Of a DNA stretch of 64,000 bases, positions 34,783 to 46,900 are shown one piece after another. Within the stretch, counting starts at the first letter, position 1; each line of letters begins with the position of its first letter. Source of the DNA: Kribbella pratensis (lineage in GTDB: Bacteria; Actinomycetota; Actinomycetes; Propionibacteriales; Kribbellaceae); contig NZ_SODU01000001.1 in assembly GCF_004366075.1 (NCBI RefSeq), positions 2,563,134-2,627,133 of the forward strand. Direction: 5' to 3'. The position numbers were made by a program, and so were the translations under genes. Below the pieces are notes generated by a model that ran no database searches, had not been told where the DNA came from, and saw nothing but the letters and a program-made list of their open reading frames with translations.

Positions 34783-34800
34783 CTGAAGATAGGCATTATC
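34783..34800. promoter_or_regulatory. LacI-type operator, lacI side
   Basis: CTGAAGATAGGCATTATC is the inverted partner of 34673-34690 and ends 14 bp before the lacI ATG at 34815. That position suits autorepression of lacI and of the transport genes behind it. Two operators 110 bp apart could allow looping. Confidence 0.7.
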
Positions 34801-34814
34801 ATGACGGAGGAACG

Positions 34815-35858
34815 ATGGCACCGAAACCTCGCCGGGTCACCCAGCGCGAGATCGCCGAGATCGCCGGCGTCAGCCAAACCACGGTGTCGGTGGTGCTGAA
34901 CGACCGCGACGGAACGAACGTGCGGATCCCCGAGGCGACGCGCGCGCGGGTCAAGAAGGCCATCGAGCAACTGACGTACGTCGCGGACCCGGCAGCCCGC
35001 CGCCTGGCCGGCCTGGACAACCAGATCATCGGCGTCTTCACCTACGAGGCCGCTCTGTCCCCCGAGAGCATGGATTTCTACGGGCCGTTGCTGAACGGGA
35101 TCGAGCGCGCCGCCGAGCGGATCGGCTGGGACCTGCTGTTCTTCACGTCGTCACCGGTCGAGGACGGCACCCGGAGCCTGTTCCACCGCAAGACCCGGCT
35201 GCGGCTGACCGACGGCTGCGTGCTGCTCGGTCAGCAGATGGTCGCGTCCGAGCTGGAGCGACTGGTCGCCGAACAGTTCCCGTTCGTCGCCATCGGCCGC
35301 CGGGACGAGACCGCCGCCCCGGTGCCGTACGTCGCCATCGACTACGTCACGCCGGCCACGGCATTGATCGACCAGGCCGCTGCCGCCGGGCACCAGCAGG
35401 CCCTCTACGTACACCGCGGCCGGGACACGCCTGCGGCCCGGGACCGTCGCGGTGCCGTCGAGGCCGCCTCCGCGGACGGCCGGCTCGCCTTCCTGCTGGT
35501 CGGTGAGGAGCGGATCGCCGACCTGCCCCGGCTGGCGCAGGCCACCGGCGCGACCGTGATCATCGCCGAGGACGCGTTCCTGATCGAGGATGCCGTGCTC
35601 GCGCTGACGGCCGCGGGAGTCGCCGTACCGGACGAGATCTCGGTCGCGGCGCTCGGCGAGGTGCGCGGTCACCGGATCGCCGGCCGACCGCTCGCGGGCT
35701 TCCATGTGCCGAGGGAACAACTCGCGGCCGAGGCGCTCGACCTGCTCCAGTTGCTGATCTCGACCGAACCGCAGGAGTGGACCGACCTCGAGACCAGGCG
35801 GCACCTCGACTCCGAGGTCGAGCCGGGCGCCACCATCGTCGAACGGACAGACTCATGA
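34815..35858 (+). CDS. LacI-family transcriptional regulator
   Basis: This 347-aa repressor has the N-terminal helix-turn-helix RVTQREIAEIAGVSQTTVSV and the hinge VADPAARRLAG. The periplasmic-binding-like ligand domain starts at IIGVFTYEAALS. The ATG at 34815 has GGAGG at 34806-34810; the frame extends upstream into the operator, but without a Shine-Dalgarno. It probably binds the twin ATGCGCAT-type operators flanking the divergent promoter region and controls the glycoside hydrolase, itself, and the co-directional FAD-oxidoreductase/ABC genes. The following gene overlaps by ATGA. Confidence 0.93.
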   Translation: MAPKPRRVTQREIAEIAGVSQTTVSVVLNDRDGTNVRIPEATRARVKKAIEQLTYVADPAARRLAGLDNQIIGVFTYEAALSPESMDFYGPLLNGIERAAERIGWDLLFFTSSPVEDGTRSLFHRKTRLRLTDGCVLLGQQMVASELERLVAEQFPFVAIGRRDETAAPVPYVAIDYVTPATALIDQAAAAGHQQALYVHRGRDTPAARDRRGAVEAASADGRLAFLLVGEERIADLPRLAQATGATVIIAEDAFLIEDAVLALTAAGVAVPDEISVAALGEVRGHRIAGRPLAGFHVPREQLAAEALDLLQLLISTEPQEWTDLETRRHLDSEVEPGATIVERTDS

Positions 35859-37453
35859 CCGACCGGCTTTCGACCGAGGTCGCGATCATCGGGGGCGGCC
35901 TCGGCTCCGTAGCCGCCGCGCTGGCTCTGTTGCAGCGTGGCCGGCGCGTGGTGATGACCGAGGAGTACGCGTGGCTCGGTGGACAGCTCACCTCTCAGGC
36001 GGTGCCGCCCGACGAGCACATCTGGGTCGAGCAGTTCGGCGTGACCGCCCGGTACCGCGCACTCCGCGAAGGCATTCGCCGCTATTACCGCGACAACTAC
36101 CCACTGACCGACGCTGCCCGCACGGATCGCGAGCTGAATCCGGGACGTGGCCGGGTCAGCCGCTTGTGCCACGAGCCTCGCGTGGCCGACGCGGTCATCA
36201 CCGCACTGCTCGCGCCGTACCGATCGACGGGCCGCCTGACCGTTCTGCAACCCTGCGTGCCGCTCGCGGCCGAGGTGACCGACGGCGTCGTCCGCACCGT
36301 GACGGTCGCGGATCCACGGACCGGGGCCGAGACCGTGATCTCCGCCGAGTTCGTCCTGGACGGGACCGAGACCGGCGACCTGCTGCCACTGACCGGCACG
36401 GAGTACGTCGTCGGCGCCGAAGCGCGAGCCGACTCCGGTGAGCCGAGCGCCGCCGAGGTCGCGGATCCCTCCAACGTGCAGTCGATCGCATGGTGCTTCG
36501 CCTTCGACCACGTCGACGGCGACCACACGATCGCGCGGCCCGACGACTACGACTTCTGGCGTTCGTTCGAGCTGCCGTACTGGGGCGCGCCGATGCTGTC
36601 CTTCGTCGCCCCGAACCCGCGGACGCTGGTACCGGAAGCACGGACGATGAACGTCAACCCGGTCGACGACCACTGGGGGGACCCGCGCTTCGACCCCGGC
36701 GACCGCGACCTGTGGCAGTTCCGCCGGATCGCGGCCCGGCAGAACTTCGCCGACGGCTTCTACGACAGCGACATCGTGCTCGCCAACTGGCCGCAGCTCG
36801 ACTATGTCGGCGGCTCGATCATCGACACCGACGACCGCGCCGTACATCTGCTGGCCGCGAAGGCCCAGTCCCGTGCCTACGTGTACTGGCTGCAGACCGA
36901 GGCGCCACGTCCGGACGGCGGTCACGGCTGGCCCGGTCTGCGGCTCCGCGGCGACCTGGTCGGCACCACGGACGGCTTCGCGCAGGCGCCGTACATCCGG
37001 GAATCGCGCCGGATCAAGGCCCTCACCACCGTTCGCGAGCAGGACATCTCGATCAAGGCCCGCGGGTACGACGGTCCGGCCCGGTTCGACGCCTCGGTCG
37101 GAGTCGGGATGTACCGGATCGACCTCCATCCCTCCACCGGCGGCGACAACTACATCGACGTGGAGTGCGCACCGTTCGAGATCCCGCTCGGCGCGCTGGT
37201 TCCGGCGGCCACCCAGAACCTGGTTCCGGCCGCCAAGAACATCGGCACCACCCACATCACCAACGGCGCCTACCGGCTGCATCCGGTCGAGTGGAACATC
37301 GGCGAATCGGCCGGCGAACTCGTGGCGTTCTGCCTCGAGAGCGGCCTGAGCCCGCAGCAGATCGCGACCGACGACACCCTCGTCGAACGCCTCCAGGGCC
37401 GGCTGACCGAGGCCGGGGTCGAGCTCCACTGGCCCGAGATCGCCGGCTACTAG
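35855..37453 (+). CDS. FAD-dependent oxidoreductase (FAD_oxidored / PF12831-type)
   Basis: This 532-aa protein has an N-terminal dinucleotide motif VAIIGGGLGSVAAALALLQRG and the downstream FAD-contact DGTETGDLLPL. The C-terminal segment is NIGTTHITNGAYRLHPVEWN-IGESAG. This family is often annotated as xanthan-lyase-related and clusters with carbohydrate-use genes. No signal peptide is present, so it acts in the cytosol, likely on an imported sugar or derivative; this is inferred from the operon. Its start overlaps lacI by four bases, so it is coupled to it. The solute-binding protein follows 46 bp later. Confidence 0.85.
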   Translation: MTDRLSTEVAIIGGGLGSVAAALALLQRGRRVVMTEEYAWLGGQLTSQAVPPDEHIWVEQFGVTARYRALREGIRRYYRDNYPLTDAARTDRELNPGRGRVSRLCHEPRVADAVITALLAPYRSTGRLTVLQPCVPLAAEVTDGVVRTVTVADPRTGAETVISAEFVLDGTETGDLLPLTGTEYVVGAEARADSGEPSAAEVADPSNVQSIAWCFAFDHVDGDHTIARPDDYDFWRSFELPYWGAPMLSFVAPNPRTLVPEARTMNVNPVDDHWGDPRFDPGDRDLWQFRRIAARQNFADGFYDSDIVLANWPQLDYVGGSIIDTDDRAVHLLAAKAQSRAYVYWLQTEAPRPDGGHGWPGLRLRGDLVGTTDGFAQAPYIRESRRIKALTTVREQDISIKARGYDGPARFDASVGVGMYRIDLHPSTGGDNYIDVECAPFEIPLGALVPAATQNLVPAAKNIGTTHITNGAYRLHPVEWNIGESAGELVAFCLESGLSPQQIATDDTLVERLQGRLTEAGVELHWPEIAGY

Positions 37454-37499
37454 GGAGCCATCAGACACCCCCTCATCATCCCCAGCGAAGGACCACATC

Positions 37500-38770
37500 A
37501 TGATCACTGCAAGGAAAGTGCTCGGCGCCCTCGCGCTGACCACCGCGGCCGCGCTGACGGCCGCGTGCGGAGCGTCCGACACCGGGGCGGAGGGGGCGAA
37601 GGCCACCGACGTCAAGCTGCGGATGACGGTCTGGACCTCGAACGAGGACCAGCTCAAGCTGTTCAACGCGATCGGCGACGCCTACCGGGCCGATCACCCC
37701 GAGGTCTCCTCGATCACCTTCGAGAGCCTGCCGTTCGCCGACTACAACACCACGCTGACGACGCAGATCGCCGGCGGCAACGCGCCCGACCTGGCCTGGA
37801 TGGGCGACCTGTCCAAGGACCTGATCGCCTCCGACGCGCTGGTCGGCCTGACCGACAAGCTCAAGGCGACCGAGGGCTGGCAGTACGACGACCTGGTGGA
37901 CAGCGCGACCAAGGAGTTCAGCCGGGACGGCAAGCTCTATGCCTACCCGTTCTCGAACTCGCCGTTCGCCCTCTACGTGAACACCGACCTGCTGGCGAAG
38001 GCCGGTCAGAAGATCGACCCGAAGACGCTGACCTGGGACCAGGTCGCCGCCGCGGGTGCCGCCGTACACTCCAAGACCGGCAAGGCGGGCTTCGTGATCC
38101 GGGACTTCGACTACAAGTCCTGGAACACGCTGGCGACGGTCTGGACCGGCTTCGGCGGGTCGGCGTGGAGCGCGGACGGAAAGACCTGCACGTTCGACAG
38201 CCCGGAGATGCAGCGCGCGTTCACGTTCCTGCACGACGCCGCGTTCAAGACCAGCGCGATGCCCGGCCCCGGCACGAAGGCCGACTTCTTCGCCGGTGAC
38301 GCCGCCTTCACCATCGCGCAGGTCTCCCGCGCGTCGTTGCTCACCGGCTCGTTCAAGTTCGGCCTGTACCCGCTGCCGGCCGGTCCGTCCGGCAAGCACG
38401 CCGTACTCGGCCAGGCCGGTGTCGGTGTCCTTGCCGCCAGCAAGCATCCTGACCAGGCGACGGACTTCGTTGCCTACCTGACGAATCCGGCCAACGCGGC
38501 GAAGCTGGCCCAGTTCTTCCCGCCGCCCCGCAAGTCGCTGCTCACCGGCGCGAAGCTTGCCGAGAACAACAAGAAGCTCTCCGCGGCCCAACTGCAGGAA
38601 GTCGTGGTCGACCAGCTGCCGAACGCCGTCACCCTGCCCAACCACACCAGCCCGGCCGAGATCGCCCAGAAGGGCAAGACCGCGCTGGACGCACTGTGGA
38701 AGAGCGACGCCGACATCCCCGCCGTCCTGAAGTCGGTCTGCACCGCGATCCAGCCAATCCTGGCGAAGTA

Positions 38771-38771
<1 letters not shown>
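37500..38771 (+). CDS. ABC transporter sugar-binding lipoprotein
   Basis: This 423-aa lipoprotein has the signal MITARKVLGALALTTAAAL and lipobox LTAAC with acylated C23. The mature protein matches the family 1 extracellular solute-binding fold (RMTVWTSNEDQLKLFNAI, IAGGNAPDLAWMGD, AYPFSNSPFALYVN). It captures an oligosaccharide outside the cell and docks to the two permeases encoded next. AAGGA precedes the ATG. The gene stop overlaps the next ATG by one base (TAATG). Confidence 0.94.
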
Positions 38772-39713
<942 letters not shown>

Positions 39714-39724
<11 letters not shown>

Positions 39725-40553
39725 GTCAGCGTTGATCCGACGGGTGCTTCTGGTGGCAGCGCTCGCCGTACTCGCGGTCCCGTTCGCGGTGCCGACGATC
39801 TGGATGGTCGCGGCGTCGATCAAGCCGCTGCCCGAGATCTTCAAGGCGCCGCCGTCGCTGTGGACCGAGCATCCGACTCTGGCTGCGTACGGCGAAGCGT
39901 TCACGTTCCAGCCGTTCGCCCGGCAGTACGTGAACAGCGTCTACATCGCCGTACTGGTCACACTGATCACGCTGCTGGTCTCGAGCATGGCCGGCTATGC
40001 CTTCGCCCGGATCCGGTTCCCTGGCGCCAACGCCCTGTTTCTGGTGGTGCTGACCGGTCTGCTGGTGCCGAGCGAGGTGACGATCGTCCCGTTGTTCCAG
40101 GTGTTCAAACGGGCCGGGCTGATCAACACCCACTGGCCGCTGATCCTGGTCACCGCGTTCGGGGCGCCGTGCGTCCTGGCGAGCTTCATCATGCGGCAGT
40201 TCTTCATCGCCCTGCCCGCCGAACTCGAGGAAGCCGGCCGGCTCGACGGCCTCGGCCGCCCGGGGATCTGGTGGCGAATCTGTCTGCCCCTCGCCCGGCC
40301 GGCCCTGTCCGCGGTCGCGATCCTGACCTTCCTCGCCTCCTGGAACCTCTACCTCGAACCCACCGTCTACCTCACCTCGCCGGAGCTGTTCACGCTGCCG
40401 CAAGCCCTCACCCGATTCACCGACGCGTACGGAGCCGACATGTGGAACACACAACTCGCCGCCGCCACCATGACCGTGCTCCCGGTCCTGATCGTGTTCG
40501 TCATCGCCCAACGCCAGTTCGTCGAGGGCCTGGCCCACTCGGGCCTCAAATGA
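39714..40553 (+). CDS. Sugar ABC transporter permease (MalG/UgpE type)
   Basis: This 279-aa inner-membrane protein has six helices. The EAA loop is ELEEAGRLDGLGRPGIWWRI. The typical MalG N-terminus (helix, then IKPLPEIFKAPPSLW) is present. It overlaps the preceding permease by 11 bp and the following small gene by four (ATGA). No ATP-binding subunit is encoded in this locus; actinobacteria often use a shared MsiK-type ATPase elsewhere. Confidence 0.95.
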
Positions 40554-40867
40554 CCGAGCCGATCGTCTTCGAACATGCCGACGTGCAGGTACGGGTCGAT
40601 CGCGGCATCTTCGAGCTGTTCCAACGCAGGAACGTCGTCGCCTGCTACCGGACACCACTGGAGTGGGTCAGGGTGCACGTCCAGATCCGCCGGCGCGCGA
40701 TGCTGCTGCACTTCTCCCACATCCAGGACCCGGACGAGCCGATCTACGGTCGCCTCATGAGCAGTGTCTACTCGCTGGCCACCGTCGAGATCCCGATGGC
40801 CGACGAGCCCGTCTACCGAGCCTTCTTCGCCGAACTCGCCCAGCTCTCCGGCCGCCCGATCGACTGA
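40550..40867 (+). CDS. Small uncharacterised protein ending the sugar-uptake operon
   Basis: This 105-aa soluble protein of unknown family is rich in beta-strand-like stretches (VFEHADVQVRVDRGIFELF, WVRVHVQIRRRAMLLHFSH). There is no signal peptide, membrane helix or cysteine pair. Its ATG overlaps the permease stop (ATGA), so it is translationally coupled to the sugar transporter and may assist or sense transport; this is positional inference only. The next gene starts 77 bp later and may have its own promoter. Confidence 0.7.
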   Translation: MTEPIVFEHADVQVRVDRGIFELFQRRNVVACYRTPLEWVRVHVQIRRRAMLLHFSHIQDPDEPIYGRLMSSVYSLATVEIPMADEPVYRAFFAELAQLSGRPID

Positions 40868-40944
40868 CGGCCGTGCTGAGGTATTTCCTCCAGCGGCGAG
40901 AACTGCTGTCCTGAACCCTGGGGCCTTCTTGGGGGGAAGTACAG

Positions 40945-43900
40945 ATGAGTCTTTGGGATGACACGCCTGCGTCCTTGAAGAACGGTGGCGGGCTCGATGC
41001 GCTCGAGCCGGTGCTGGACAGCGTGGACACACCGACCGAGGAGGAACGCGTCGAGGACGACGGGTTCAGCTGGCGGGTGTGGAAGACGACCGTGGGTGGC
41101 GATCTGCCGCTCAGTCTCGATCCGGCGACGGGATCGTTCAACCGAAGTCCGGGAGCGGTGAACAGCACCGCCACGCTGCTCACGTTTCCCGATCCGCGGG
41201 TCGGGGTCGAGTTCGCGCTCCGGCTGGACGCGCCGGGTGGTGATCCGGACGGGACCGTGCGGCTCGTGGCCGACACTCCACAGGCGATCGCGCGGTTGCC
41301 GTTCCTGCGGGGTGCGAAGCTCGACGCGCAGGGACAACTGCGCGCCGATCCGGCCAACCCGGATGTCCGGTTCCACCTGCCCGCGTTGCGGGTCCGGCTG
41401 TTGCGGCCGGTCGGGCAGGGTCTCGAGGTCAAGCTGCTGAGCAGTACGGTCAGTGGTCATCCTCCGCAGGATCAGATCTTCGACTTCATCCGGATGGAGC
41501 CGGCCCATGCGTTGATCGGTCCGGGTGAGGTGGTCGGGTTCGCCTTCCGCAGCGCCACCCTGGATCTGACGGGTGACGCCGGCCCGTCCGGCGTACCGGC
41601 GAATGCGCGGACGCAGCCGACCGATTGGCAGGGGTTGTATCTGCCCGAGGTCAGGCTCTTCGTCGCGCCGACCGGGCTCGAAGGGCTGGCGGTGAGCGCC
41701 GGCGTACGGGATCTGTGGATCGGGATCGGTCAGCACGCGGGGGTGACCGGGCTGTTCGAGGCCGAGGTGGTGAACCGCGGCCAGTCGCCGACGGTCCGGC
41801 TCGCGTTCCAGGGCCCTGCCGGTGAGTGGTATCCGGTGCCGGACACCGACCCGATACCGAATCCGGTCGACCTGCCCGACAGCGCCACGCTGTACATCAC
41901 GGCCGGCGGCGGACTCGCGCCGTACACGTATCGCGTCACCGTCAACGGCGGCGATCCCACCACCCTCGACCGCCGGACGATCCTGCTCCCGGCCGCCGGA
42001 ACGACGGCGCTGGAGATCAAGGTCACCGATGCCGGCCTGCATGAGCTGATCAGGAACATCTCCGTCCGCAGGGCGACCGCGACGCCGGTCACTCCGCCTC
42101 CCCCGCCAGGTGGCGAAGTCGTACCGCGAACTGTCACCAGCACCGGCCATCGCGTGGTCGTCACCAGTCAGACCGACAGCAACGCAACGATCAGACTCGA
42201 TCCGGACGACGGCGGCGATATCGCCTGGTCGTGGCCCGGCGGCTCCGCCAACGGCGCCACCGCCGAGATCCCGGTGGCAGCCGGTGCGACCGTGACGGTG
42301 ACGGCGACCAGGACAGTCACCCCCGCGGCGGTGGCCGAGTTCAGCGCCTACACGTTGTTCAACCACCCGACGACGACCGAGTTCCCCACCGGCACCAGCA
42401 CCAACTGGACCACCGTCGCGGACAACATCCGCACCTCCCCCGCAACGTCACGCCAGGAATGGGGTGCCGCGCAGCCCTTCCTCGGCCCGGACTCACGGGC
42501 CCGGCTGGAACAGATCCCGAAGTCCACGCCGCTGGTCGTCGAGGGCTTCGCGTCGTTCGAGGGTCACACCGACCCGGACACCGTCACTCGGAACCTCGAG
42601 CTCAGCAGGCGGCGCCGGGATGCGTTGATCCAGCTGCTGACCACGGAACTGCAGTTCACCGCCGTGACTCCCGGCACCCCGCACGGTCAGGGGACCGCGG
42701 CAGGTAGCACGACGCCACCGCCCGGCTCGCCGGAGTGGTGGAGGGCGACGGCAAAACCGACACTGGCCGCGCCGACCACCGAAACCGTCACCGCTGACCT
42801 GACTCGCCCAGCAGCCGCGATCATCACGGAAGTCGACCCCGAGCCACCGCGCCAACTGGCCCCAGACTGCTTCCGCAAGATCGGCGTCCGGGTCGAACTG
42901 ATCCGCGGCACCTTCGTGCGCGCCGAGATCTACGGCGAGTTCGACGTCCGCACCGCGGCCGAAGCGCGCCTGGACGAGCACACGGACGAGGAACTCCCGG
43001 CCAGGACCAATCCGAGCGACGGCATCTGCACCTTCCTGGTCCGGCTCAAGGTCGCCGAGGACCGCTCGTCCTGGGAGACCAGTGCCGAGTTCCGGGCCGT
43101 CGAAGGCGATCTCGACGGCCTCGCCAAGGTCGAGCGAGCGTCCGCGGGCCCGAACACCGCGCTCAACATCCTCGGTGCGGTCTCCGCCCTCTCCCCGCTC
43201 CTGGCCGCGGTCACGCCGCCGAGTCCGGCAGCAGGCGAGCTGGTTCCGCTCGTCGTCCTCGGCAGCGCCGCGGTCGGGCTGGGTGCCGGCGGCCAGATCC
43301 AGACCCAGTACGTCGTCCTCCGCGGCGGGCAGCTCGTGGTCACCGACGGCCTCGTGAACCCGGCCACCGGCAGCGGCCCGACCACCACCCAGATCAGCGT
43401 GCTGCTCGATCTCGAGACCGCGTTCTCGTTCGACCTCGGCTTCATCAAGGTCGATCCGCAGAAGCCGATCGTGACCCGCTACCAAGCGGTCGGGATCAGA
43501 AGCACGTGGGACACCGAGAACAACGGCGACGGAACGGTCGAGTACGTGCCGCTGCCCGTGTTCGACCCGAGCCGCGGCTACACGCTCGACGTACCGGCCG
43601 GGTCCTTGATGGCCGCGCCGCCGCTGGACTCGTTGCTCCGGGTGCTCGGCGTTCGCGCGAGCCGACTCAATCCGACCTACCTGGAAGTGGAAGTCGGCCT
43701 CGGAGTCGATCTCGGCATCGTCACCGTCGACACCGTTCGGATCCGGCTCCGGCTCGACGCCTTCGAGGCGCCGCAACTCACCAAGCTCGGCGCCACCCTG
43801 GACATCCCGGGCGCGATTCACGGCACCGGCTACCTGGAGATCACCGATCTCGGGTTCAAGGGCGCTTTCGATCTGACCTTCCCGTCGATCGGCCTGCGCG

Positions 43901-46900
43901 CGAGTGCCACGCTCGCGTTGGAGAGCCGGGCCGGCACGACCGGAGTGCTGGTCGGGGCCGAGGTCGAGTTCCCGGTGCCGTTGCCGCTGGGCAACTCGGG
44001 GCTGGGGATCTTCGGCTTCCTGGGCGGGGTCGGGGTCAACTACCGCAGGCTCGAGCAGACCGGCGTACAGGCGCCTGCGTTGAAGTGGCTGGAGAATCAG
44101 CTCACGCCTGCCCGCGGGTTCAGCGTGATGCATCCGGCGGGGTGGGAGCTGAACCCGGGCAGCTTCGCGATCGCCGCGGGCATGATGCTCGGCACCGCCG
44201 AGGGTGGTTTCCTGATCCACCTCAAGGGGATCGTGCTGGTCGAGGTGCCCGGGCCGCGGCTGCTGCTGGTGATGAAGGCCGACGTACTGAAGATGCCGCC
44301 GGTCCTGAAAGCGCAGAGCAGTGCCACGTTCCTGGCCGTGCTCGACCTCGACTTCGGCCGCGGCACGATCACGATCGGCATCGTCGCGGAGTACAGCATT
44401 CTCAAGCTGCTGAAGATCCGTGTCCCGGTGACCGCGTTCTTCCATCTGTCGCAGGCGCAGAACTGGTTCATCGATCTCGGCACCTACACCGACCCGGTGA
44501 CGGTCTCGATCCTCGACGTCTTCCGCGGCACCGGCTATCTGATGATCCACGGCGACGGCACCACGCTCGCCAATCCGAAGCTGCCGATCACCACCAACGG
44601 TCTGGCGATCGCGGTCGGCTTCCATCTGCAGTGCGTGCTGATGGGCAGCAAGTCCGTCGGCCTGTACTTCGAGGTCGCGGCCGGGTTCGACGCGCTGATC
44701 TCGTTCGAGCCTTTCGGTCTGGGCGGGATGATCTACGCCCGGGGCGAGCTGCGGCTGTGGATCGTCGGCATCTCGGCGCGGGCCGAACTGACCGTGCTGG
44801 TCGGCCGCCGCGGCGGCACCGACACGACCAGCATCACCGGCCGCGTCTGCGGCAAGGTCGACTTCTTCTTCTTCAGCGTCGAGGGCTGCGTCAAGCTCGA
44901 GATCGGCGGCGGCCCACCGGACCCGGCCGATCCTCCGGAGCTGATCGGCGGGGTGAAACTGGTCAGCCGGTCCCCTGCCCTCGTCGAGGGCAGCGCGACC
45001 GATCGGGCCGTCGACGGCGCGTTGGGTGACGCAGCAGCTCAGTCCGGCGACCCGATACCGACCGTTCCGCTGGATGCGGTTCCGGTCGTCCTGTTCAAGA
45101 CCCCACCGAGTGTTCTGGCCGGCGACGTCGTGCTGGGTGGTGAGGCGCGCGGCACGTCCGGCGCCGGAGCCGATCCGTGGGTGCGCCGAGGCGACAACTG
45201 GTGGCGTTTCCAGCTCACCAGCGTCGAGTTGATCGGCGACCTGCAGCCGGATCCGCCCGCGGGCAAGACACCCGCGACGTGGTGGGCACGCAACGCGCCC
45301 GGCCAGTCCCAACTCGGACCGGCGCTCGCGTTGCTGAGCTGGTTGCCGACGCCCGCACCACGAGCCGTCCCGTACGGCGAAAGCCTCACCACCACGGTTA
45401 AGGAGCAGTGGGGACACATCTGCGGCGACCCCGCCCGCCCGGCGCCGGTCGTGTGGACCTTCGACAACAAGCCGACCGGACCGAGTCCGACCGGCTGGCG
45501 CCTCACCGGCATCCCCTGGCCGGACCGGCCGGGCGACTTCCGCAGTACGCCGGTCGACGCCAAGCTCGACGTCACCGAGACCTGGCGAACCCACCATCCG
45601 CTCGCCGATCTCTTGCAGGGCACGGATCCTGCGGTCGTCGTCGGCGACTCGGTGCCGTGTCCGACCGGCCACATCGATCACGTCGACTCGATCCAGGTCT
45701 GGCACAGCGGCAACCCGCTGACCTTCAGCAACGCCGCGCTGCCGATGAACGGCGAGGCTCTGCAGGAGGTCGTGGACCTGCTCGCCACCGGTACCGCGCT
45801 GGCCGACCTCGGTGCGGCGTGGGCCGAAACGGCTTGGGACAAAGGGCTTTCCGACCAGCCGTTGGGATGCCAGGGCAGGATCCTGCGTTCACCGTCGGGC
45901 GACGAACCCGACCCGGCGCCGTACGGGACCGAGGAAGAACGCGAGCTGGTCAAGAAGATCTGGGAGGAGACCGGGTTCAAGCCGTCGGACTTCGCCAACA
46001 CCGTGCGGCTCTCGGTGGACGGCGGTCTCGAAGCACTCGAACTCCTCCTGCTGGTGTCCGAGCGGATGCTCAACGAGGGCCTGATCATCACCTGCCGCAA
46101 GAGCGACGGTTCGGTCGTCGCGCAGCAGCCGGTCACCCCGGACAGTATGGTGACCTCGACCAACCCGCTGCCAGGCGACTGGACCGACCCGACGGGCCCC
46201 TGGGCCGACCCGATCGAACGCGCCGGGCGGATCGCGGCCCGGGTCGTCGCCGAAGAGCGCGACCTGCTCCTCTGCCGCGTTGTCGTCGACGTACCGGGCA
46301 GCGTGGCCGTCGTGGAGCTCGGCGCCGATCGCCGCGAGCGGTTCCTTGCCGGTACGCCGTACTGGCTGATCGCCGCGGCCGGGATCACCACCGCCGAGCG
46401 GTGGCGTTTCGACTACGACACCCAGGTCATCACCACCGACCGCGATCTGCTCGAATCCACCCTGACCCAGGACCCGACCGACGTCGCATTGCTCGTGCCG
46501 TCGCAGTCGTACACGGTCAGGGTGAAGTACCGCGCCCAGTCCGTGGCCGGTGCGAACAAGCCGTCGCCCACCGAGCCGGAGAACTGGGGCGGCGAGGAGA
46601 CCCGGGACTTCCAGTTCGCGGCGGACGGGCCGGACGAGGTACCTCGTGATCTCGGGCCATGGTTGCTGGCCACCGCGCCGGCGATGAACGAGACCGGCAT
46701 CTTCTGCGCCGAGCCGATCCGGATCGCGCTCGCCACCCAGAACGTGACCGCCCTCTTCGACGCGTACGGCGAGGAGTTGCGCGTCCACGTGCAGGCCTCG
46801 TCCGGCTTCCATCCCGAACCACCAGGTGGCGGCCTCGCACTCACCCTGGCCTATCAACTGACCGGCCAGGGCGGGGTGATGGGTGCTCTGACACCGGACC

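Noticed and set aside
35669..37666. A 665-codon minus-strand frame opposite the FAD oxidoreductase
   Set aside because: Low-complexity Val/Asp/Arg-rich composition with no recognisable motif. The plus-strand gene is well supported.
42493..45705. A 1070-codon open frame on the minus strand opposite the first giant gene
   Set aside because: It is the antisense shadow of high-GC codons. The translation is Arg/Asp/Gln-rich with no domains, while the plus-strand frame shows structured, protein-like sequence.
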